Below the pieces are notes generated by a model that worked only from the letters and a program-made list of their open reading frames with translations, was not told the DNA's origin and did not search any database. From Cyanoderma ruficeps (Eukaryota; Chordata; Aves; Passeriformes; Timaliidae), in assembly GCA_008694505.1 (NCBI GenBank), contig VZDJ01000015.1:768359-832358 (forward strand): a stretch of DNA of 64,000 bases, written 5' to 3'. This document shows positions 1-11,500 of this stretch, piece after piece (position 1 is the stretch's first letter; every line of letters starts with the position of its first letter). Both the position numbers and the translations under genes were made by a program.

Positions 1-687
1 CCTGGAGAATTGAGATACCTTCTTTTCCAAATGCTAAAATAATAACATCCTCTTCTCTCTCCGTCACTTGAAAGCGGGTTCAAAGGAACTTGGTAAATTA
101 GGTCAAATTCACATTATCTTTGGTGAATAAACTATTCATTTTAAAAAGCATTTGATTGGTTCAAACCTCCCACTCAAGAGTGGGACATTCAGAAAGGTCT
201 TGCCTGTGAAAAGTGGGTATGTGGCAGGTAATACAATCCCAGAGCTGTGAAAGCATCCCCAGTGCTGCTGCAGAGCTGACAGATAATGCACAGGGAGCCT
301 TGTTCAACAGAGAGCTAAAGGTAACAAATGCAGCACTGTTCTCAGAGCACAGAAGGCAATGCTCTGCTTTACACAAATGCTCATATTTTATTTCTGCTGT
401 GTAAGCTCTGACCAAGGGAAACCCATGAGAATCCAGATGCTGAGCACCTCACAGCCTCTAACAAAAGATCTACTTTGGTTTCCTGTGCAAGTGAATCTGT
501 GCCAAGACCCTGCTTACGACTTTGCCAACAGAAAGGCATTTTCCTGCTGTCTGCTAAGATGTAATTTCATTTACCTTCTGTAAAGTGGCCTCATTCATTC
601 TTAAGAATGTAAGCATTCTTAATCTGATTTAGCTTCTCCCTTATATTAGTTTGGAAGTGACTGAATCTAAATTAGAATAAATTTTAG
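1..687. other. Non-coding DNA, no gene seen
   Basis: AT-rich sequence with short chance frames only. I see no splice-site-flanked coding segment, no repeat family I recognise and no RNA gene. It ends where the CR1-like tail begins. Confidence 0.5.
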
Positions 688-798
688 ATGTGGCACTTGG
701 GGACGTGGCTTAGTGCTGGGCTAATGGTTGGAGTCAATGATCTTAAAGATATTTTCCAGCCTAACTGGTTCAACAATTCCAGGACTCTATGATTAATG
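688..798 (+). mobile_element. CR1-like LINE 3' end fragment
   Basis: The segment contains the hallmark order of a CR1 LINE tail: a GGGGACGTGGCTTAGTGCTGG block, then GATCTTAAAGATATTTTCCAG, CCTAACTGGTT and a terminal CTATGATT. CR1 elements are typically 5'-truncated and end in short ATTCTATGA-like repeats, which fits. It is strongly decayed and cannot be functional. The family is recognised from general knowledge of avian repeats; the subfamily is not assigned. Confidence 0.8.
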
Positions 799-824
799 AT
801 TCCCATCCCTTAAGTCAGTGGAAG

Positions 825-1150
825 TGGTGTTTTACAGCGGGGAGAGTGCTTCAGTCGCCGGTGTCTCACAGCAGCACAGTTTGAAGAACAGAATCGCTCC
901 CCTGGGCTGGGCGATGCCCTTCCCAAAGGCTCTCTGCTCCATCCCCACATTTCCACCTGGTCGTGTTCGCCGGGAAGCGCTGCCGGAGTTCCTCCAGCTC
1001 CTCGCCGAAGCCACCCGCAGGTGGCAATGTTGGATGTGTTTTTAAGGGTTTTGTCACACGGAGCGGTCCGTGGATGCAGCGCGGTTGTCTTCTCGCTCGT
1101 ATTTTCCATCTCACGCATTGCTTCTTGTTTATTTTCATCCTACGCCGGGG
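825..1150. other. CpG-enriched patch beside the CR1 tail
   Basis: In otherwise AT-rich DNA this patch has clustered CpGs (for example GTCGTGTTCGCCGGGAAGCG near 960 and CTCGCCGAAGCCACCCGC near 1000). It carries overlapping chance frames on both strands, the longest about 110 codons. On the minus strand one frame reads GFGEELEELRQRFPAN, which looks coding-like, but I cannot assign it to a family and see no splice sites. It could be a small orphan CpG island, an older retroelement piece beyond the CR1 tail, or chance. Confidence 0.3.
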
Positions 1151-1322
1151 CACTCAGCATTCCAGTGTTGAGTTCACTTCAGGTTTGTTGATACTTGTGC
1201 CTAATCTTTCATATTTCGCAGGTTTCCCAGGAGGGTTTTGTGGGGCAGTAGAATGCTGGGAGCATGGAAGAATAGATTTTACTGAATTCTCTTCTTGATA
1301 CTTTCTGTAGCTGATACTTGGC

Positions 1323-1333
1323 TGACCTTGACC
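1323..1333 (-). promoter_or_regulatory. Nuclear-receptor-type direct half-sites
   Basis: TGACCTTGACC is the reverse complement of GGTCAAGGTCA. It contains the extended half-site TCAAGGTCA used by NR5A and estrogen-related receptors, with a second GGTCA immediately adjacent. Function is unproven; such sites occur by chance in this much DNA. Confidence 0.2.
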
Positions 1334-1630
1334 GGCTCCGAGGAGGTGTTAATCATCACTCCATGCTCAATACATTGAAGACTCCTTTAGGCAAAGGAGC
1401 CTCAACACTTTAAGTACTGCGACAAGGAAGAGAGAGTATAATTTCTCTTTTTTTCCCCACAGACATGGAGCTGGCAGATGCTAAGTCCCCCTAGACTTCA
1501 TTATCAAGGACTCTGAGGGCAGCAGCAAGGCAAGATGATAACAGTGGGAATTCCAGGATGAATTTTGGCAATCTGTTATAATGAGAAATATAAAGACAGG
1601 AGGTGGAAAGGAGCTTTTGGTAAACTCTAG

Positions 1631-2075
1631 TGATGCCTTAAGTTTTAACTTTCATGTATTTCACATTCTGTGGTGCCCAGAGGTGCAGCTCTGAGCTCAC
1701 AGTCAGTGTCACTCAGCTCTGCACACAGCAGGGACACAAAACAAATCCTTTTCCTGCTCCACACCAAGGACAACTTTCAGCCCAAAAAGCACAAACAAGG
1801 GTGGGCTGGAGGGAGGGACAAGAAGGATGGGACCTCACAGCCTGGGGCTGGAATTGGACAATTCAACCCCAAGATGTAAATGGAACAAAACTTATAAAAA
1901 TGTAAGACTTTGTGACAATTTGTCCATTTTGTGACCATTTTGGGTCCACTTTGGGTGTAGCCCTGGTCAGGCCCTGTCCTGCCCAAGGTAGATCCTGGAG
2001 GCCTTTCAATAAATCCCTGCTTTATTTTCCTGCTCTGTGCAGTCTCTGTTTCAGGTCAGCCTTCTCAAGGCATCA
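1631..2075 (+). mobile_element. Solo LTR, family 1 (endogenous retrovirus)
   Basis: A 445-bp element bounded by a 9-bp inverted repeat, TGATGCCTT at the left edge and AAGGCATCA at the right edge, so it has the canonical TG...CA ends. Near the 3' end there is a polyadenylation signal in TTCAATAAATCCCTGC. A second copy in opposite orientation lies at about 56330-56785, and the two share long near-identical blocks. No internal retroviral genes flank it, so it is a solitary LTR left by recombination between the two LTRs of a provirus. The flanks CTAG and GTAG could be a decayed 4-bp target-site duplication. The short frames inside are not genes. Confidence 0.85.
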
Positions 2076-2896
2076 GTAGCATCTCCTCTGGAAGCCACAA
2101 GGATCCCACAAATCTCACATCCCAGCTCTCTTACTCAGCTAGATGAGAGAAAGAAATTCCCACCCTCTTCAGTAGAAGCACTAGAGAGAAACCAGCACTC
2201 ACGGCTGGTGATTAACTACTGCAGGGAGCAAAAAGTTATTTTAAAATCTCTTGGTCCCTTTTAAAATTCCCTTAAATCTAGTATTGCCTGTGTAGTGAAG
2301 ATCATCAGTCTGTAATGCTCAATTATCCTGCACATGTTGTGGGGCTGGTGAAAGGCTGCAGCTCCTGTATTTTGGTTGTTTTGAATCTATTTTAAACTGT
2401 CTGAAGCACACTCTTTCGTGATGGTCCCAGAGTACCACGGTGAGGTCCGTATCCTGTTCCAAACAGGGTGAGAAAAAGAAACAAGTCCTGTTTCTATCAC
2501 AGATTTCAAAGCTCTTGAGGAACAGAAGCAAGCCCCAGAAGGTGCCAGCAGTTGTGAGGGGAACAACTAAACCCATCAAAATTTAAGTATTGAATTTAAG
2601 AACCTAGGCACGGGAGGATTCTTCTTTTGCCATTGGAGAGAATCACCATTTCTGGAGGAAATTCAGCTGTTAAACTTTCTACAAAAACTGTATCAGAGCT
2701 GAAAAATGACTATGGTTCTAACTCAGGCATCTGAGGGAGCAGGAATTCCTGATTTCTCAATTCTTAATAGTCTGTTTTTATAGAAAAGCAATAACATCGC
2801 TTCTGTGATTTTTTTTTCTTTTTACAATTATTTGCATGAGCATGGGAAAAGTAGTACAGAAGTGTTAATAACTAGACTAGAAACCACTGATTATGC

Positions 2897-2919
2897 TTCA
2901 GCTGCATGAAGCAGCTGAA
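2897..2919. repeat. Perfect 9-bp hairpin
   Basis: Arms TTCAGCTGC and GCAGCTGAA flank a 5-nt loop ATGAA. Each arm contains the E-box CAGCTG, so the structure is also a pair of bHLH-type sites 14 bp apart. Confidence 0.6.
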
Positions 2920-3786
2920 AAAACTATCATTGTGCAGCTCATTTCAGATATGGAAATTATCTGCTGTGAGCACTGCTCTCCCACAGGAGACTATGCCAGC
3001 ATTTGAACTTTTGTTTCACACACACTACTAGCAGTAGGACTCTGATCAAGGAAAAAAAAAACAGCCTTAACAGTAATCCCACCCTCAGAAACCCTCTGGA
3101 GAACTTGCTGCTGAGAAACCCTGTCCTGGAGGCTGCCAGAAGCTCTAATCAGCTCATATATCAAAGCTGGAGCACAGCCTGTCTGCTCCCCTCCTCATCC
3201 CCAGCAAGAGTTAAAATAATTCTCATGGGTCAAGCTACAAATCTGAGAATAAGCAAGGAAATATGCATTACTACACTCTGCAAGATTGTGAATGGATGAT
3301 GGAGATCAAGACAACGCTTTGATGCTGCATCCAGTACATTCCTACATATATTCCAAATCCTGCTTTTCTGTGGATTTAGTGAGCCAGGGGTGAACAGAGG
3401 CATGTGCTTCGCTTCCATGCTTTATGCCAGGCAGGCACGCTCACATTTTTTCCCTTTGTTGGCATCCAAACAGGGTAAATTGTCACTTTACCAAAGCAGT
3501 TAATTTATCACAGGCTGAAAGGTTAAACTGGGCTTTTCCAGTCAGGAGACGTTTCTTCCTCTTTCCATTGCAAGCCTTTAAAAGGTCACACGGTCCTGGC
3601 CAAGGAGTCCCTATCAGCACCAGACTGAAGGAGCACATGTGGCTGTGGCTGCACAGCTCCCTCTCACTGCTTTCACACAGTTTCTCAGATGTGGGCATGG
3701 ATCAAACCCCTAATTGTACTTTCATCTTCATAAATCCGTCCGAGTTCACTTTCTCCAATTATTAAGTCGTTCGGTTGACAGCAGAA

Positions 3787-3960
3787 AGGAACAAAAACAA
3801 AGACCAAAAAACCAAAAACAAATAATAAAAAACACAAAAAAGACCCCCCCAAAATCCACAAAAAAACCCCAAACATCAACCAAAAAAACCCCAAAAAACA
3901 ATCCCCTCAAAAAAACCAACCACAAAACCCAACCAAAAACCAAACCTGACCAGCAAACCA
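3787..3960. repeat. A/C-rich low-complexity tract
   Basis: About 170 bp made almost only of A and C on the + strand (ACCAAAAAACC-like units, with one C7 run). It creates artificial open frames on both strands, which I do not annotate as genes. The T/G-rich complementary strand could form unusual structures. Confidence 0.85.
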
Positions 3961-4686
3961 GATTACTCCATGAGATAACACCTTTCTTTTTTGTGATTTG
4001 GGCAGAGTGAGTAGCAACTTCAAACCTAGACACCCAAGAGGCCGCCACTACTCCACTTTAGTGAAGAGGATGGGATCAGGGTATGGGTGGCAGCCACTGC
4101 TGCACTCAAGTGTTTGCTTGAGGATCCTCCCCAGTCCTGAACAATGGGTAAAAGTTGTAGGATGATCTACGGGAATCCTTCAGTCTTCTTAAACCCTATA
4201 AAAACCCTCAGATTTTCAGGTAAATGTAGATTTCCTCTCATAGGAAGGTTGTTAATGATACAGGCTCTAATGTGGGGTTATTTATTTTATTTTATTTTGT
4301 TTCCAGCTGTAGAGCTGGTGAAAGCTCTTTTGTAGAGCAAGTGTCTTTATCAAGGAAGCAGCACTATCAGAAGTTCAACTTTGGTGCTTTCACAGAGTAA
4401 ACATGACTTTCCTAAACAAGCAGCCAGCCCTACAAGTTTCGCTGGGGCTACTCTTAGAAAATATTATTGCTCAGTTGAGCTAAGGCAACCCTGGAATATC
4501 CTGTGTGAGCAAGTGGGACAAGAGGTCAATAACCTGGTAATAATTTTATTCAAGAGATCAAATAGCTGTAAATTATTCCTGAGGTGGGCAAGATTAAGGC
4601 AGATAGGAGCTAAACTCTTGTGGTCATGCAGAGTTTCAGAACTCTTGTTCCAAGTCCAGGCTTTTTGGAAGCCAGCGATTAAATGT

Positions 4687-4704
4687 GGGGGGGAAAAAAA
4701 AAAA
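4687..4704. repeat. G7A11 junction tract
   Basis: A run of seven G followed directly by eleven A. It is one of six similar G-run/A-run junctions in the window (others at 6193, 15487, 32726, 34909 and 45394). Confidence 0.8.
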
Positions 4705-4880
4705 GAGAAATGTTTCAGATAATTAGAACCATTTACTCAGTGGGAAAGGGCACGAACTGCAATTTCTTAAGGACCAGCAAATGTAGAAGGACCACTACCA
4801 GCTTGGTTGAACTCCAAGAGCACATCTTCCATATTAAGGTTAGATGATTCCCAGCTGGGGTGGCAGGCAAAAGGACTCTT

Positions 4881-4911
4881 GTTGGGTTTGGGTTTTTGGT
4901 GGTTTTTTTTG
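4881..4911. repeat. T/G-rich low-complexity tract
   Basis: A short run of GGGTTT-like units on the + strand, one of several T/G or A/C tracts dispersed through the window. Confidence 0.7.
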
Positions 4912-5353
4912 CTATCTAATTCTTATTTATTTGCCACATATAATGAAGTGTGGCATAAAGTAAAATGAGGCAGGACGCTGTAGAAATTTTCTTTGTAGAC
5001 ATTTGGGTGGTCAAAGCCTTGGTGGGGGGCTTGCAGTAAAAGTTAATTCTGGGGCAAGCCTTGCTTTGCATAATGAGAAACTTAAACAGCTGGAGGGCTC
5101 TGGGAGATCTGGATGTGGCACTCCAGCAGCTTGGGGACCATCTGCAGTCGCTTTCATTCCTGTCTTCCTCTTAACCCTCTAAATGATTTGCCAGTAAATC
5201 ATCCAGTGGAAATGGCAAAACAAACCATAGGTTCTGAATCAGGAACTCCTGCATCACATCAGTGAGTTATAATTGGTTTATAGCAGCATTTTTTAAAAGA
5301 TGTAAAAATTAGAAAGAGGTGCAGTTTAAATTAAGACATAAGGAGACAGTCTG

Positions 5354-5379
5354 TTGAAATAATTTGAAAATTATTTCAA
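5354..5379. repeat. 26-bp near-perfect palindrome
   Basis: Arms TTGAAATAATTT and AAATTATTTCAA are perfectly complementary over 12 bp and separated by only GA. It lies in AT-rich non-coding DNA. It could be extruded as a hairpin, or act as a dimeric site for an AT-binding factor. Confidence 0.7.
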
Positions 5380-6192
5380 ATCTCTGTCCAAACACAAGTG
5401 AAACTGAACACGAACACAGAGAAATTTAGTCACTTTCTTTACTCTGCATTTCTCTTCCTCTACTTTTGTTCATAACTACAGACAGCTCAGATTAAATCTA
5501 CATTTAAACTCTGTGTCTGGATGTGAATATTCTTGCTCAAATGGTACAAACCACGGTCCCAGATCCAAACATCCAAGAAAAAAGCAACAAACAAGCATTG
5601 GATGATAATGCAAATCTTGGGATGCTTGAGGAGTTCTAAGCCAGCAAGTGTGAGCTCAGAATTGAAGCTGAACCCTGACCCACACATGAGCTATGGATTC
5701 CTGGGTTATTTGCACAAATCATTCCTTATAAAGCAATTTTTTATCATATTTAGTTTGAAAAGGAACACGCAGAACCCAAAACACAGCAGCCCTACATTCA
5801 GACACTGCCCTTTTTTTTCCCCCCAGCCAAATATTGCTCTTCTTTCTCCCTGGAAAGAGTGGGAACCACGGAACAAACATTATTTTAAATGATTCAGTAA
5901 AGATTTTGGTTAAAGGAGCAGCAAACTGCAAAAAAAATTGGGTAATGGTATAGGCTGCATCAGTATGCTGATAGCAAATAATAGGAATATATTACATCTA
6001 CCATTTATACACGTGTACCACTGAACTGTGCAAAAACAGGAGTGGTGCCAAATAACCAGATGAACAGCAGAGGGATTTATTGGAGAAGAAAGCCAAGCAA
6101 CAACCTCTACATCCAGAGAACAAAGGTGGAGGCATTCTAACATGCCTGAATTCTGATTCTCAATTCTGACCCGTTTTGAATAGCAGGTTTGA

Positions 6193-6208
6193 GGGGGGGA
6201 AAAAAAAA
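6193..6208. repeat. G7A9 junction tract
   Basis: Seven G followed by nine A, the same arrangement as at 4687. Confidence 0.75.
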
Positions 6209-7420
6209 GGATTTTGTCACAACAACAACAAAAAAATCAGTTCTGAAAAACATTATTTCAATACCTATCTAGAAATTATTTTACTGGGGAAAAAACAAAA
6301 GAAAGTTCAAAATGTTAAAATAATAGTAAAGCTATTTCTTTCAGTAGTTTTTGCTCCAACTTCCTACTAACCCTTACTCCTACTAATCCTTACTCCTACT
6401 TTACAACCCACTGACATGCCCACAGCCAGCCCCTTCTATCTCTTACAAGCTCAGCTCTTTACCAGTCCTTATCATTTGACCAAGATCATTTCTTTGAGGG
6501 CTTAGCCTTGCAAATTACTGATTTTCTGCCCCAGTCTACAAAGCGCTTGGGCAGACATTAGGCTTCAGTGAAACTGCTGATGGAGTTAGAGTTAAGACTT
6601 GAGTACTGTTTTGGATCAGGGCCAGAGCAGGTTTTTCTTCCCAGGATTAAGTCCTAAATCTCCCTTCAGAAATGGTTCAGTTCCAGGTTTTTTTTTTACC
6701 CATTGTTTTGTTCTCAGAATTTCTTCGTTTGCTTTCATCTTTTGGAGGAAAATCAAGGCCTAAGGCCTGGCTCGCTCAGGTATTGTTGCTCTTTTACATG
6801 AGCATAATAACTTCAATGAAGTGTCTTAAATCAAATCTGGGGAAATGATTATCTGGGTGAATGGATGTGTTGATGCACTGCTGGTTTCGGACAGCTGGTC
6901 ACTAGGAAAAAAAGCCTCTTCCCCACTGTACAGTTGCATAAAACTCTAGCAAAGTATAATTTTTCTCCTGTTTGTGATAAGGATGAAATGAGCACAGGGT
7001 CTTTGCCAACGAGATAATCACGAGCTCTCCCTGATAACAAGCATCAACTGAGAGGGCCTAAACAAGGAAGAGAGCAAAGGGAATTAAAATCCATTATTCC
7101 AATAAAGTTTAGAGGCCTGTATGTTTAAGGGTGCTGATTAATTTTTAGATGTAGCAAGTTTCAAAAACAAATTAGCAACATTTCTGGCAAAAATCGCCGA
7201 GGCAGAAATCTGTGGTGTGCCAATCCTCATTTTTGCGGGTGAGGTGTTGGAAAATTTTGGTTTCCTTTGTTCTAATTGATTTCAAAACATATCAAAAGTG
7301 AGCCCTTCACATTGCTGTGGATTTCAAGCTTCATTCAATTTCACTATTTTTTTTCAGTTCAAAATTATTTGACAAAATTTTATGAGTAATATCTTGGCAT
7401 TTCCACGCATTGCTACACTT

Positions 7421-7463
7421 GACACCATTTTATTGCATGCTGATGGGCAAAATCTGCTCTGTC
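7421..7463. repeat. Short dispersed repeat, copy 1
   Basis: Contains CACCATTTTATTGCATG followed by a GGGCAAAATCTGCTCTGTC block. A near-identical block recurs at 8494-8537 in the same orientation, differing at a few bases and by one inserted A. The flanks do not match, so it is a short duplication or a fragment of an old repeat. Confidence 0.6.
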
Positions 7464-8493
7464 CCTGCCTTGTCAAAAGGATGCAGAATGAGAGATTCAA
7501 TCCCTTGGCTTCCATGGAGTTTCTCTCCATAGCTCTGACGAAAGCTCAATCTAAACTTCAGCACGTGAGTGGATTTTCAGCTCACAGCAGTTTTTGCAGC
7601 TAAAGAGAGCAGAAGAAAGCAATCCCATGGCAAAGCTGGTCAAAGCTCATCTCAGACAGGCTGTGCAACAGAAAAACTACATAAGAGGCAAAGCAAATCA
7701 TTTCAAAGTCAATCACGATTTAGGGAAAGTGAATCATCTGGCAAAAGCTCCATTCTGTATTTATCGACTGAAATGCATCTTGTCTAATCTAGTAAACAAC
7801 AATACCAGCTCAAGCAAATCATTCTAAGCAGATCGTCCCTACTTTCATCTCAATAAAAGTGCTAGAATTTTCAATATTTGGTATTTTTATTAAAGATACA
7901 AACTGTTTCTGAGCAAACAGTTAATGGATCCTGATGTTCTTCAGTATTTTGAGCTCTTAGTTGCTCTTATTCAAAGAATTATTATATGGCCATCCCAACG
8001 AAAGCCCAGGTGGCTATTGAGCAAGTGTATGTAGGCACATATTTCTGTGAGGGAAGAATGCTTCTGGCTAAATCTAATATAATTAAGGACTGTAACAAAA
8101 TCTGCTTTGGTGGAAATCAATGACAGGATGCCTGTTAATCCTTTATTGTCAATATTAACACAATCTTGTGCGAGCTGTTCCTTCAGGGGATGATTGAAGT
8201 AAGACATGCAGCCAGCAAGAAAAGCAAGCTGGGCTGGTCAGGGGCTGGGAGTATCTTGAGAGCATCTCATTGCAGATCAGTGCTATCCTGAATAATTCGA
8301 TCAGTTCCACTGCCAGCACAAGTCCCTGCTAGAGCCAGGGCCCAGATAAGCTGCCTACATTTATATTCCTGGGTGGAGATAAGAGAAGATACCCTTGGTT
8401 TTGCTCCCAGAGGCCTTTTGGTGGAAAGCAAAGCAGGATTTGACTGCTGGTGTGTGCTGGGCTCTCGCCTTGGCTCTTGGTGTCAAAATACTC

Positions 8494-8537
8494 GGCACCA
8501 TTTTATTGCATGTTGATAGGCAAAAATCTGCTCTGTC
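8494..8537. repeat. Short dispersed repeat, copy 2
   Basis: Second copy of the block at 7421-7463, about 1.07 kb downstream in the same orientation. Confidence 0.6.
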
Positions 8538-11500
8538 ATCAAACTACTTGTCAGTCAAAATACATCTGGACCTAAAGACTGTTCCCAGGTTCTGGAGTCT
8601 GGAATTGTAGCCCAATTTAAGCAGAAAGTAAAGAATGGATTAAAAAAAAATATTTAGAAATGTGGAATTCTCTTCATGTCTTTTTAAGTAGCCTAATTAA
8701 AAATCTATTTGTCTTTATGTCCCTTCCTATGGGTGAATGGTACAGAATGTTGTTGTGCATGTGACTCCTGCAAGGACAGCTACTGCCTTTCACAGCAGCT
8801 GCAGCTCCCAAACCTACTTGAATTATCTCTCTGTTTATAAGGTATTGCAATATTAATCTCTTCTGTACATCTTCAGATCAAATAATCATCTCGTGAGCTC
8901 TTTCAATACATTACATTAAAAAAAAAATAAACAACACAAGCAGAACACGCACAATACAAAATTCCAGATTTAATCTATCCAAAAGCCTCCATAATTTAGC
9001 CTCACTAGGTGTATTCTCAGTGATATATTAATTAGATGATGCAAACTGTTATTTTTTCCCCTGGAACTCGGCCTTTTCCACCAAGCCTCACCCTGAAGGA
9101 CAACGTTGCAGATAATCCACCTCACCAGGATCTCCCTCCCAACAACTGGCTCCTGAAGCCTTCAGGACTAATTAAAGCCGTAAGTAATCAGCAAAACTTG
9201 CCTATTGGCAAAGACCACAGCTGCAGGGCTCCTTATCTTTCTTGGATAGAGCTGTGACTCCTCAGGGATGAGGCTGTATTGGGTAATTAACACTGCTGTT
9301 ATTAGCAGGGGCCAGGTAACCTGTATTCCCTTCTACAGCACAGTTGGTTTTAAAGGTGGTGCTTAAATGTCAATGTTGCTGTGTGAGAACAGGAGCATCA
9401 AACAGAGAGATGTCTTTAGGAAAGTATAATTCAAACCCAATCGTGAGACCCTGTTGTAAACAAATGCTTCCAACACTTTTTTCAGATATTCCCGATTAAT
9501 CGATAAAGCTTTTCAGAATTCAAGTATTAAATTGGGCAGGCGGAGGATCTGAAGATTCTCCACCTGCTGCTTTTTGGAAATGCTCCCTCAGACAGTGGCA
9601 CTGTCCTAAATAACAGAGATAAAACATTTCTTATTATGATTTGGCTACAGGGCTTCAATCTTATTCTACTGTGTCATCAGTTTGAAACCCAGCGCATCAC
9701 AAAGAAGCCAGTGACGCTCTATTTTTGGGTGGGTTTTTTTGTTCTTCTTCTGTTTCTCCTATGTGTTAAATAAAAATATTCCAAGACTTTTGGTAAAGTC
9801 CCTTTCTAGAAGTTTCCATCCTGTGCCAGAAACTGGCTGGCTATCACATTTCAAAGCCTTACACCACACAGAACACTCCATGAACCTTTTCCCAATAAAT
9901 TCAGAGCTCGTGTGTAACAACAATTTGTGGTTGATGCAGCGATTAATAAATGTTTCCACAAGTCAGCAGCCCTACATACCATCTCCCTACCTGGCACAGG
10001 AGTGGGAAGACACCTAAGGGAGTTACGAGTTTTAACAGGAAAAGGCATTAATTCCAAAAAAAAAAAAAATACATAGGGAGATGAAACATCTTTGCTCCCT
10101 TTGTAAGCAGAGATCAGGGTTTGCTGCTGTTAAACCAGAAATCAGAGTCTGCAGTTGTCCTGAGTTACCTGCAGGACTCCTTCCTTTTCTCCTCTGACAA
10201 CAGAGCAGCACTGAGATGTCTCCTTTCCTTACATAAAAACCCTCCAAAATGATGAAACCACAACCCCAGTTTTTGGTTGTTTACAGGAGAGTTAAAATGT
10301 GCCTTTTCGAGCTGGAATACACGGAAATCAGGATTTAATGAGCAGTCCTGCTGCTAGTGCTAGCACAGCTCTGCAGATTTTTGATCACTCAACACAACCT
10401 TCCAATCTGTCACGTGACAAATGAACAAAATCAGGAAAATACTTCAAAATATAAGGGTGAGTGCTCAACGCTTGGTACAAACGAAAGAGAAATTTGCACC
10501 CCATTAGGGAAATTTCAATGCATAAGCAGCCTAATCTTAACACTATGTTTCTTCCACAACATTAATCTAAGAGCATTTTAATAGCTCAAAGCAGCACCTA
10601 CACCAGGTTTCTCTAATTATCATTCAGAAGAAGACTGCAAGCAATTAATAGCTTTAAATTTCTTGGTACTACTGGAAACCAGTAACTTAATCAGAGTTTT
10701 AACACAGTAGAAAGGTTGTAAAGACTAAATTGCTATCTCTCTTGAAGGCAAACATTTTTACAGTGGATTATTTTCAGAGGATATTTTTAGTTTGGCTGGA
10801 TGGTTCTCAGAGTTTTGGTGATTGTAAGTTTTATATAAGTCGTGGAAGAGGGTGGTTTAATGATGCAGATGGCACTGGGCCATGGAATGCACACGCTGCC
10901 TGCCTTAAAAAAAAAAGACATAAAACACGTTCCTCTCACCATGCCATCTCCAGAAAACCTAGAAGGGTTTCTATCTTTGTTTTATTTCAAAGTCAGCCTA
11001 GTAATTCAAATTTCTTTCCAGGGGTGCCACCCTGAGGCCCGTGTTAAATAGCTGCGTGCCTCAGGGGATGGTCATTTTGGTGAAAGGGTTTGTGGTTGTC
11101 AGGGGGATAACAGCGGACCCTAAAGCCAAGCTGTCTGCACCATTCAGGCTCAAGAGAAAGTGCAATCAAGGCCTTTATTCAGCTGCAGGTGATGATGGTG
11201 ATTGCCTCAGATCTTATAATAAAGCCAGACAGACCATAGTTCACAATTAAAGTGGCTGTAAAAGGTCTTGGTTGTAAAAGTGGGAGGAAGACAAAACCGG
11301 GAGTTGGAACAAAGTTTGTTGAGTGAAAAACTCTCAGGAGTGACACGCTTTTCAGAATGCTTCTGTTGTGGTCTGGAGAGCAAAAAATTATCCGTGGAGC
11401 AAAGCTGCACACAAGATTGTACCATAATATATGTAATTTTAACAGATTTCTCGTCTTCTGTGAAAACAAGAATGAAAGCCATGAACTTTCCTGGTAGGTT

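Noticed and set aside
1654..1905. Open frames inside the family-1 LTR, with matching frames in the inverted copy near 56503-56802
   Set aside because: The shared peptide is explained by shared LTR DNA; LTRs do not encode this as a known protein.
3746..4048. Hydrophobic minus-strand frame rich in Phe, Val, Trp and Gly
   Set aside because: It is the translation of the T/G-rich complement of an A/C low-complexity tract.
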